Assembly (NCBI GenBank): GCA_034433615.1
Contig: DAOUAJ010000318.1
Span: 1-8,497 of the forward strand
From: DAOUAJ01 sp034433615
GTDB taxonomy: Bacteria; Chloroflexota; Anaerolineae; DUEN01
Reading direction: 5' to 3'
DNA length: 8,497 nt
A model generated the notes under the pieces. It saw only the letters and a program-made list of their open reading frames with translations, was not told the origin of the DNA and did no database searches. Each line of letters opens with the position of its first letter. The first letter of the stretch is position 1. A program made the translations under genes and the position numbers. Positions 1 to 4,675 of this stretch are shown piece by piece.

Positions 1-1
1 G

Positions 2-193
2 GATGAGTTGATGGAGCTGGCCAAAGAGAAAGATCCCGGCTTCACCGAGTTCTATTTCGCTGGCATGTTGCGTGAAGTGCGTCGCGTCCAGCATCTACCG
101 CGCATGATCAAACCTCTGACAGTTGCCGAGCTACAAGCCTTTTTTACCCCTCTGGCAGAACAGATCATGCTGAAGGCCAAACCGCCCCGGTAA
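2..193 (+). CDS. C-terminal end of an unrecognised protein (5' truncated)
   Basis: The frame is open from the left edge to a TAA at 191-193, giving 63 residues. The first in-frame ATG (11-13) lies inside what looks like continuing protein, so the true start is almost certainly outside the window. The peptide is charged and probably helical at first (begins DELMELAKEKDPGFTEFYF), then has a basic stretch (LREVRRVQHLPRMIK) and a hydrophobic helix-like stretch before a basic tail ending KAKPPR. No membrane segment, catalytic motif or metal-binding motif is visible. I do not recognise the family and assign no function. The frame keeps coding-like composition up to its stop, and no competing frame here looks better. 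It is followed by 274 non-coding bases, so it is probably not in one operon with the next gene. Confidence 0.5.
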   Translation, partial: DELMELAKEKDPGFTEFYFAGMLREVRRVQHLPRMIKPLTVAELQAFFTPLAEQIMLKAKPPR

Positions 194-300
194 TCCCCCT
201 TTTCCTGCTGCGCCAGGATGTGATCCCTCGCCGGCACCTGCCCCCATCTTCCTTACAAGGGTAGGTTTATTGTAGAGGGATGCACCCTTCTCCTCCAAAA

Positions 301-316
301 TCTATCTTTCGATAGA
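301..316. repeat. Small perfect hairpin in the intergenic gap
   Basis: TCTATC (301-306) and GATAGA (311-316) are exact reverse complements around a TTTC loop. The stem is short and AT-rich and no T-run follows, so it does not look like an intrinsic terminator. It could be a weak operator-like site or chance. Confidence 0.25.
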
Positions 317-404
317 CGACACCCCCGCCATTTCAAGGTAAACTGAGATAGCATGGCATAGCCTGTATCGCGTGGCCCATGTCTGTTCGCGTGATCGGAA
401 ACGG

Positions 405-425
405 AATACGTAATGCGTAATGCGT
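405..425. repeat. Heptanucleotide tract in intergenic DNA
   Basis: Three consecutive 7-base units, AATACGT, AATGCGT and AATGCGT, are followed by a partial unit AACAC. The unit resembles the ACGCAAT unit of the tract at 2451-2478 inside the giant gene. This is the only one of the six 7-base-period tracts lying outside a gene. It ends about 30 bases before the Shine-Dalgarno of the 468 gene. Confidence 0.65.
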
Positions 426-455
426 AACACAATCCCACCGCGCGCCTGATGCCTC

Positions 456-461
456 GGGAGG
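456..461 (+). promoter_or_regulatory. Ribosome binding site deciding a TTG start
   Basis: GGGAGG lies 6 bases before TTG at 468-470. This supports the TTG start over the downstream in-frame ATG at 492, which lacks a good Shine-Dalgarno. It also disfavours the ATG at 449, which opens a different frame and lies upstream of this site. Confidence 0.55.
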
Positions 462-467
462 CCCCCA

Positions 468-971
468 TTGCTAAACGAGCTGCGCCACCGGATGGCAGCC
501 TATCTTGCGCAGCACACCATTTGCATCCTCAGCACCGCCGGCACGCAGGGCGCCTGGGCCATGCCGGTGCGGTATCGTCCCCGGCAGGGGACCTTTGGCC
601 GCCAGGGGCTGGAGGTGGAGTGCCTGGTGCCCCGCTGGGCCGATGTGGCTTATCAGCTGGAGCAGAATCCTCACGTGCTGCTGGTGATCCCAAGCCAGAT
701 TTCGGATTGCGGATTGCGAATTGCGGATGGGCAGACTGCTCCGCACTCCGCACTCCGCACTCCGCAATTCTCTGGCCTGCGTTGGCTCCAGATCGCGGGC
801 ACGGCGGAGGTGGTCACTGCGCCAGACTGGGCGGAGTGGTTGCCTGGCCGGACGTTCCCAGCCTCGCCGGATGAGCTGTACCTGGTGATCCGGGTGACGC
901 CAGCGCGGATGGACCTGTTCGACGAGAGCCAGGGCTGGGGCACGCGGGAGACGCTAGAGTCAGACACTTAG
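468..971 (+). CDS. Pyridoxamine 5'-phosphate oxidase-like FMN-binding split-barrel protein
   Basis: This gene encodes 167 residues from a TTG start to TAG at 969-971. The order of segments matches the PPOX-like family: an N-terminal helix (NELRHRMAAYLAQH), a first strand ILSTAG, then AWAMPVRYR, a strand with VECLVPRW, a helix ADVAYQLEQNP, a strand HVLLVIP, the conserved LRWLQIAGTAEVV strand pair, and a C-terminal LYLVIRVTPARMDLF strand. Family members bind FMN, F420 or heme and often act as flavin-dependent oxidoreductases; the substrate cannot be told from sequence. The length is near the usual for the family once an odd loop is discounted. Residues about 77-101 (bases 696-770) are low-complexity sequence encoded by a heptanucleotide repeat, lying between the HVLLVIP and LRWLQIAG strands. 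The fold may tolerate it as a surface loop. The next gene starts 20 bases downstream, so co-transcription is likely. Confidence 0.72.
   Translation: MLNELRHRMAAYLAQHTICILSTAGTQGAWAMPVRYRPRQGTFGRQGLEVECLVPRWADVAYQLEQNPHVLLVIPSQISDCGLRIADGQTAPHSALRTPQFSGLRWLQIAGTAEVVTAPDWAEWLPGRTFPASPDELYLVIRVTPARMDLFDESQGWGTRETLESDT
696..770. repeat. Bipartite heptanucleotide repeat inserted in the PPOX-like gene
   Basis: The left arm is CAGATTT, CGGATTG, CGGATTG, CGAATTG, CGGATGG (696-730). The right arm is CCGCACT three times and then CCGCAAT (741-768). The arms are roughly reverse complements, with an exact 10-bp inverted repeat: GAATTGCGGA at 718-727 and TCCGCAATTC at 761-770. The insert keeps the reading frame and encodes residues such as ISDCGLRIADG and HSALRTPQF. 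The same left/right design recurs at 5854-5920. Confidence 0.75.
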
Positions 972-980
972 GAAGTAGGG

Positions 981-987
981 GGAGGAG
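981..987 (+). promoter_or_regulatory. Strong Shine-Dalgarno of the giant gene
   Basis: GGAGGAG sits just upstream of ATG at 992-994, with 6 bases between GGAGG and the ATG. It lies between the TAG of the PPOX-like gene and this start, which fixes the start of the giant gene and shows that the TAG at 969-971 works as an ordinary stop. Confidence 0.75.
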
Positions 988-991
988 TGAC

Positions 992-3900
992 ATGGGTACT
1001 CGTAAGAGCAGGCTGTTCATCTCCTTTGGTCTGTCTCTGGGGCTGCTGATTCTGGCCCTGGGAGTGCTGCAAGGGGCCGTGCCGCAGATCGTGGTGGGTC
1101 TGGCGGTGCTGGCCAGCCTGCCTGCCATAGCACTGGCAGGTCACCTGCGGCACCATCGCTGGCGGGCGCGCATCGTCTGGAACGAGCTTCGCACCTCGGC
1201 CCGGCTGCGCTGGCCCCGGTTGCACCACGGCTGGCTTCTGTGGCACCCTGTGCTCCGGCGGTCGGGCGCCGGCGGTCGGCGGTCGCCCTATGGTCTGGCC
1301 TACCGCCTGCTGTGCGTACTGGTGATCGCGGGCATGCTGGTCGGTGTGCTCCCACCGCCGGGGTCAGCGTCCGCGGCGTCGTCGCAACCCATGCGTTTGC
1401 AAGCCCCTCCAGAGCAGCCAGCGACCCAACCTGATGGCCGGCCAAACCGCCTGCTCCCCCAACGCCCCAACCAGCCCCCTGGCACCTTCTGGGCCGACCT
1501 GGACAGTGACCGGGATGTGGACGAGGCGGACCTGCAACAGATCGCCCTGTTCTGGAACTGCGCCACCGGAGACCCCTGCTATGACGCCGCCTTCGATTAC
1601 AACAGCGATGGCATCATAGATGCCCATGACATGGCCTACGTCGGCAACGAGTACGATGTCACCCCGCCTGAGGTCACTGTCACAGGTCCCGAGGATGGGG
1701 CGGTCGTCGGCGGGGCGACGGTCAACGTCACCGGCGTCATCGCCGACAAGCACGCCGTCAACGTCACCGTCAACGGCGTGGCGGCCACCCTCTCCTCCCC
1801 TCTCCTGGCAGGAGAGGGGTCGGGGGTGAGGTCATTCAGCGCCAGCGTGCCGGTCACGTCCGGCAACCAGGCACTGCACGTCCTCGCCACCGATGAACTG
1901 GGACAGGTCTCCATCAGCAGCCGGCTGGTGGGTGTGGACACCGATGGCCCGATGATCCAGGTCCACACGCCCGAGAACGCCCAGTCGGTCTACACCCTGC
2001 GCCCCACCATCGCTATGTCCTACACCGACTTCTACATGGCCGTTGATGTGGCGACCCTCCAGGTCACCCTGACCGATGCCGGGGGAACGGCCACCAACGT
2101 GACAGCCGACCTGACCGCCGGCCCCGATGGAGCCAGCGGCCAGGTGAGCTTCGACCTGACAGAGGACACGGTCTACATCCTCACCGTCTCCGTAGCCGAC
2201 ACGTTGGGCAACCCCGGCACCTACCGGGCCGCCTTCTACGTCCCCACCGATCCCGACACCATCACCCCGCCAGCCGAGCCAGAGAACGCCGGCTGGGTGA
2301 GCGGGTACATCTACGACTCCAGCACTTGCGACCAATACCTGATCGAGTGCCAGGGCCTGGCCGGCGTCCGAGTGACGCTGGAGAAGATCAACGAGACGGC
2401 CCTGGCCCAGGCGCGCGCCGAGCGAACGAAGCAGTTGGCGGCCGACCCCGACGCAATACGCAATACGCAACACGCTTCGCGTTTCACATCCTCCATCTCG
2501 GGTACAGTCGTCACCGGCCCCGACGGCTTCTTCGCCTTCCCGGTGGGCGAGACCGGCCGCTACGCGCTGCGCGCCGAGAAACCCGGCTACACCTATGCCC
2601 AGCGCATCGTGGAAATCGTCCGCCGGCAGAGCGCGCCGGTCAACGAGATTTACGTGACGCCCATAGACCCGGCGGTGACGACGTGCGATGAAAACGGCTG
2701 CTTTCACGTCAGCGCCGACGGCCAGATGCAGGTGTTGATCCCGCCCGGCGCCATCCCGCCCGGCCAGCAGGTGGAAGTCACGGCCACGGAGTACGACCGG
2801 GTGAACTTCCTGCCCAGCGGCGAGCTGCCCCCCGGCACGTGGGAGACCTACGCTTTCAACCTGGGCGGCGACTCGACGATCACCTTCACCGTCCCCATCA
2901 CCGTCAGCATCAGGAACAGCAGGAATTTCCCGCCGGGCACCGAGATCCCCGTGGGCTTCTGGAACCAGGAACTGCTGCAATGGGAGCACGAAGGATTCGC
3001 CGTGGTGGACCCCACCGGGCAGTGGGCGGTGATGCAGGTGCAGCACTTCTCCGTCTTCGACCCCAACATGCCGGTGACCCTGGTGGAAGCCGACCTGGAA
3101 GTCGAGGACATGACGGAGAAGGATCAAGAGGAGTGCGCCAGCGACGACTGCCTTTCAGAGGTGGCCCTGCGCTCGGGCAATCTGCGCCAGGAGGTCACCC
3201 TGCCTTCGGTGCAGGTGCTGGGCGAGCCGATGGCCCTGAGCTTTAAGTACGACAGCGGGCGTGTCAAAACCTCCGAGTTGATCGCCGCCAATCTTTCGCT
3301 GGAGAATTCCCTGGCCAGTAGCTCCAGGAGCGGCTACGGATGGCTGTCGGTGGAGCTGTTCCTGCCCGGGCAAAAGACGGCCCGCTTCACCTTCAGAACA
3401 GACGATCCGAGTGACCCGAACGATCGTAACCGGCGTGCAGGCCCCCGCTCGTACAACTACGGCCAGTTCCGCTATCTGTGGGACGGGCGCGACGGCCAGG
3501 GCAACCGCCTGCCGCCAGGCACCTATCCCTATGCACTACGCGTTAGCGTGCCCTATCTGGCCTGCTACTACTACACGCTCAACAATCGCTTTGGCGGCCC
3601 GCCCGACTATCGCCGCCCCACTCGCATTTGCATCCCCGTCACCCGCAGCTACTGGCACTATGGCACGGTAACCCTCGATGCCTACTTGAACAGCCCCGTT
3701 GGTCGGGGGTGGCCGCAGCATCTCGAACCGGGCGGCCCCTTCGGCATGGGCTGGTCGTTGGTCGGCCAACAGTTCCTCTACGAGGACGAGGCCGGCCACA
3801 TCCTGATTGACGATAGCGACAACAACCTGACCCAGTACTACTTCCCTGCCAGGAACCTGCTGCTGGAAGGGGCGCAGAGCGGTGCACTGGCCCTGCACGA

Positions 3901-4594
3901 GACAACCGGGTTGCATGGGATGTACGTGCCAGAGGTAGCGGAAAGTCTCGAGTCTCAAGTCCCAGGTCCTGAGTCCCAGGTCCCAGGTCCAGGGTCTGAA
4001 GTCCGGAGCGCGAGGTCCGAAATACGAAGTCCCGGGTCAGAGGTCGAAAGTTCAGATAGTGCTCCCGCCAATGCACCTATGGCACCGCCACTTGACCATC
4101 TGCCTGTGACGCCGGCTTCCGGCACCCCGTCCGCCAAATATGACAACGAGTCGAGAGGATTGATCGAACCGACGGTGCTGAATTCGGTAGATCCCTCGGA
4201 TTCGATGTCATATTTCGGCACCCTCAAGCCAACGGCATTCAAGAGGGAAACCACCGTTGAGCCGACGCCCGCCAAACCGCCGGACGAACCGGTGTCACTG
4301 CCAGTCGAACCGGCCTTGCCAGTACATCCGGTCCGCTACGAGGTGACGCCGTTGAGCGTCAACGTCAGCGGCGTCATCACCCAGCCCACTACCTGGACGG
4401 CGGCCAACAGCCCCTACATCCTCATCGGTGACGTGACGGTCAACCCCGGCGTCACCCTGGCCGTGGAGCCTGGGGTGGTGGTCAAGGGGCAGGGCGGCAC
4501 TGAATTGAAAGTGCTGGGCCACCTGGATGCGGTGGGCACAGTCACTCAACCCATCACTTTCACCTCCGCTACGAACACCGGCCCGTACCAATAG
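992..4594 (+). CDS. Giant RHS/YD-repeat surface protein, N-terminal 1200 residues (ends at in-frame TAG)
   Basis: The product is 1200 residues and probably exported. Three hydrophobic stretches (about residues 8-26, 33-50 and 106-120) open it. The third ends in PGSASAAS and resembles a signal peptide. Next come a dockerin-like EF-hand pair (166-221), Ig-like domains (about 222-319 and 321-416), a carboxypeptidase-regulatory-like beta domain (about 434-545), a ZU5-like domain (about 570-692) and an RHS N-terminal module (about 723-975). That module contains LRSGNLRQEV, a FlgD-like DGRDGQGNRLPPGTYPY and FGMGWSL. A repeat-derived linker (984-1122) leads to a beta-helix-type segment from about 1123. 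The reading frame is cut by TAG at 4592-4594 in the middle of that beta-helix, yet remains open beyond. RHS/YD proteins are large secreted or wall proteins, often carrying a C-terminal toxin or adhesive tip; the role here is inferred. As it stands the product would lack its whole YD array. The start is well supported by GGAGGAG. Confidence 0.8.
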   Translation: MGTRKSRLFISFGLSLGLLILALGVLQGAVPQIVVGLAVLASLPAIALAGHLRHHRWRARIVWNELRTSARLRWPRLHHGWLLWHPVLRRSGAGGRRSPYGLAYRLLCVLVIAGMLVGVLPPPGSASAASSQPMRLQAPPEQPATQPDGRPNRLLPQRPNQPPGTFWADLDSDRDVDEADLQQIALFWNCATGDPCYDAAFDYNSDGIIDAHDMAYVGNEYDVTPPEVTVTGPEDGAVVGGATVNVTGVIADKHAVNVTVNGVAATLSSPLLAGEGSGVRSFSASVPVTSGNQALHVLATDELGQVSISSRLVGVDTDGPMIQVHTPENAQSVYTLRPTIAMSYTDFYMAVDVATLQVTLTDAGGTATNVTADLTAGPDGASGQVSFDLTEDTVYILTVSVADTLGNPGTYRAAFYVPTDPDTITPPAEPENAGWVSGYIYDSSTCDQYLIECQGLAGVRVTLEKINETALAQARAERTKQLAADPDAIRNTQHASRFTSSISGTVVTGPDGFFAFPVGETGRYALRAEKPGYTYAQRIVEIVRRQSAPVNEIYVTPIDPAVTTCDENGCFHVSADGQMQVLIPPGAIPPGQQVEVTATEYDRVNFLPSGELPPGTWETYAFNLGGDSTITFTVPITVSIRNSRNFPPGTEIPVGFWNQELLQWEHEGFAVVDPTGQWAVMQVQHFSVFDPNMPVTLVEADLEVEDMTEKDQEECASDDCLSEVALRSGNLRQEVTLPSVQVLGEPMALSFKYDSGRVKTSELIAANLSLENSLASSSRSGYGWLSVELFLPGQKTARFTFRTDDPSDPNDRNRRAGPRSYNYGQFRYLWDGRDGQGNRLPPGTYPYALRVSVPYLACYYYTLNNRFGGPPDYRRPTRICIPVTRSYWHYGTVTLDAYLNSPVGRGWPQHLEPGGPFGMGWSLVGQQFLYEDEAGHILIDDSDNNLTQYYFPARNLLLEGAQSGALALHETTGLHGMYVPEVAESLESQVPGPESQVPGPGSEVRSARSEIRSPGSEVESSDSAPANAPMAPPLDHLPVTPASGTPSAKYDNESRGLIEPTVLNSVDPSDSMSYFGTLKPTAFKRETTVEPTPAKPPDEPVSLPVEPALPVHPVRYEVTPLSVNVSGVITQPTTWTAANSPYILIGDVTVNPGVTLAVEPGVVVKGQGGTELKVLGHLDAVGTVTQPITFTSATNTGPYQ
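1014..1378 (+). other. Hydrophobic N-terminus with signal-peptide-like third segment
   Basis: Residues 8-26 and 33-50 form two closely spaced hydrophobic segments after a basic N-terminus (RKSR). A very basic stretch rich in R, H and W follows (51-105). A third hydrophobic segment (106-120) ends in PPPGSASAAS, which looks like a signal peptidase I site after ASA (126-128). The basic middle would be cytoplasmic and the rest exported. Either the first two helices form a membrane hairpin retained after cleavage, or all three anchor the protein. Confidence 0.5.
1256..1283. repeat. GC-rich heptanucleotide tract in the N-terminal region
   Basis: Four consecutive 7-base units: CGGCGGT, CGGGCGC, CGGCGGT, CGGCGGT. 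It encodes residues 89-98 (RRSGAGGRRS) in the basic stretch between the second and third hydrophobic segments. It has the same period as the other tracts but a different unit. Confidence 0.6.
1487..1654 (+). other. Type I dockerin-like EF-hand pair
   Basis: Residues 166-221 of the giant protein hold two calcium-binding loops. The first has D169, D171, D173, D177 and D180 (DLDSDRDVDEAD). The second has D202, N204, D206, D210 and D213 (DYNSDGIIDAHD). Both fit the D-x-D/N-x-D-x-x-x-D-x-x-D loop, and each is followed by a helix-like stretch. C190 and C196 in the linker could pair. Dockerins classically bind cohesins, but many non-cellulosomal bacteria carry them with no known partner. No cohesin is seen in this window. 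Confidence 0.72.
1655..2239 (+). other. Two Ig-like domains
   Basis: The first (about residues 222-319) begins DVTPPEVTVTGPEDGAVV and ends LVGVDTDGP, a common pattern in bacterial Ig-like repeats, with alternating V/T strands and a palindrome-derived insertion near 267-283. The second (about 321-416) runs from MIQVHTPENAQSVYT to FYVPTD and has the same beta-strand texture (DTVYILTVSVADTLGNPG). These probably act as spacers. The exact Ig subfamily cannot be fixed by eye. Confidence 0.6.
1797..1819. repeat. Perfect 10-bp hairpin element inside the Ig-like domain
   Basis: CCCCTCTCCT (1797-1806) and AGGAGAGGGG (1810-1819) are exact reverse complements around a GGC loop. The element continues to about 1838. 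It encodes LSSPLLAGEGSGVRS on + and LTPDPSPARRGE on the - strand. I recall this last peptide string as a hallmark of a widespread dispersed repeat often mis-translated in bacterial genomes. It is in frame and interrupts the Ig domain between AATL and FSASVPV. Confidence 0.75.
2291..2626 (+). other. Carboxypeptidase-regulatory-like beta domain with repeat insertion
   Basis: About residues 434-545 begin GWVSGYIYDSSTC, continue LAGVRVTLEKIN, and resume GTVVTGPDGFFAFPVGETGRYALRAEKPGY. The G-x-V/I-x-G start, GVRVTL, and DGxFxF...G.Y.L...KPGY fit the CarboxypepD_reg or SdrD-B-like fold of surface proteins. A non-homologous stretch (about 466-501), including repeat-encoded AIRNTQHASRF, splits the domain in two. 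Confidence 0.6.
2451..2478. repeat. Heptanucleotide tract in the carboxypeptidase-like domain
   Basis: Consecutive units ACGCAAT, ACGCAAT, ACGCAAC and ACGCTTC are followed by GCGTTTCAC. The unit resembles that of the intergenic tract at 405-425. It is read as AIRNTQHASRF, low-complexity sequence that is not part of the flanking beta domain. Confidence 0.65.
2699..3067 (+). other. ZU5-like domain
   Basis: Residues about 570-692 contain CFHVSADGQMQVLIPPGAIPPG, then QVEVTATEYD, PITVSI, and IPVGFWNQELLQWEHEG followed by HFSVFDP. The IPPGAI motif followed by beta strands and a stretch comparing a value to a W-containing line resembles ZU5-type domains seen in bacterial surface proteins. The assignment is by motif appearance only. 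Confidence 0.4.
3158..3916 (+). other. RHS/YD N-terminal module with FlgD-like segment
   Basis: From residue 723, EVALRSGNLRQEVTLPSV and LSFKYDSGRVK resemble the N-terminal part that precedes YD arrays. A FlgD-like turn (WDGRDGQGNRLPPGTYPYALRV, about 830-850) follows, and then PFGMGWSLVGQQFLYEDEAG (916-935), the PFGxGWSL signature common just before YD repeats. The array itself starts only about 1.7 kb later, after an inserted linker and beta-helix region. Confidence 0.6.
3941..4052. repeat. Sixteen-unit degenerate heptanucleotide array (NNRRGTC)
   Basis: Splitting 3941-4052 into sevens gives GAAAGTC, TCGAGTC, TCAAGTC, CCAGGTC, CTGAGTC, CCAGGTC, CCAGGTC, CAGGGTC, TGAAGTC, CGGAGCG, CGAGGTC, CGAAATA, CGAAGTC, CCGGGTC, AGAGGTC and GAAAGTT. 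Thirteen of the 16 end in GTC preceded by two purines. In frame it yields a heptapeptide-periodic linker (SQVPGPE, SQVPGPG, SEVRSAR, SEIRSPG, SEVESSD). Confidence 0.85.
4133..4219. repeat. Imperfect 87-base palindrome in the linker
   Basis: The ends are exact inverted repeats over 10 bases (AAATATGACA 4136-4145, TGTCATATTT 4206-4215). They extend inward with few mismatches, and outward to GCC and GGC with one bulge. A second inverted pair, ACCGA (4168-4172) and TCGGT (4184-4188), sits near the centre. It lies in frame in the linker of the giant protein. The + strand reads KYDNESRG and DPSDSMSYF; the - strand reads KYDIESEG and NPLDSLSYL. Confidence 0.7.
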
Positions 4595-4675
4595 GCGGGT
4601 CTGCTCTTTGACGGCGGCACTGGTCACCTGCGGCACGTCACCGTGCGCTATGGCGGCATCGGCAACGGCTACGCC
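4358..4675 (+). other. Beta-helix-type segment, copy A, holding the TAG
   Basis: It runs VNVSGVITQPTTW, then VNPGVTLAVEPGVVVKG, LKVLGHLDAVGTVTQPITFTS, TNTGPYQ, stop, AGLLFDGG and LRHVTVRYGG. The pattern matches right-handed beta-helix repeats found in surface proteins of many bacteria. It aligns with copy B (5089-5322) nearly residue by residue. The TAG at 4592-4594 falls at the Trp position of copy B. Confidence 0.7.
4592..4594 (+). other. In-frame TAG splitting the giant reading frame
   Basis: The codons are CAA TAG GCG GGT at the place where the paralogous segment has CAA TGG GGG GGG (5249-5260). The frame is open for 1301 codons after it, to the window end. A G-to-A change at 4593 in a TGG codon is the simplest account. 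Biological nonsense mutation, sequencing error and readthrough cannot be told apart here. Confidence 0.85.

Larger units (their letters stand above)
194..467. other. Intergenic region with repeats, no gene
   Basis: No convincing coding frame occurs here on either strand. The stretch is less GC-rich than its flanks. It contains a 6-bp inverted repeat (AAGGGT 257-262, ACCCTT 284-289), a small hairpin (301-316) and a heptanucleotide tract (405-425). The promoter for the 468 gene would be expected here, but I could not find a -35/-10 pair I would defend. No hairpin is followed by a T-run, so no intrinsic terminator for the upstream gene is evident. Confidence 0.55.

Noticed and set aside
257..316. 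Intrinsic terminator after the first gene
   Set aside because: The small inverted repeats here are weak and none is followed by a T-run.
449..874. Overlapping + frame with an ATG start over the PPOX-like gene
   Set aside because: The product is low-complexity P/A/G/R-rich, while the overlapping frame from 468 shows a clear PPOX-like pattern and a better-placed Shine-Dalgarno.
1832..3127. Long - strand open frame (431 codons)
   Set aside because: It is opposite well-recognised domains of the giant gene and its H/G/V/R-rich composition is typical of antisense shadows.
3941..4052. CRISPR-like array
   Set aside because: Units are 7 bases with no spacers, inside a coding frame; this is a tandem heptamer array.
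4592..4594. TAG read as a sense codon through a changed genetic code
   Set aside because: The preceding gene ends in TAG at 969-971, just before a strong Shine-Dalgarno and ATG, so TAG behaves as a normal stop here.
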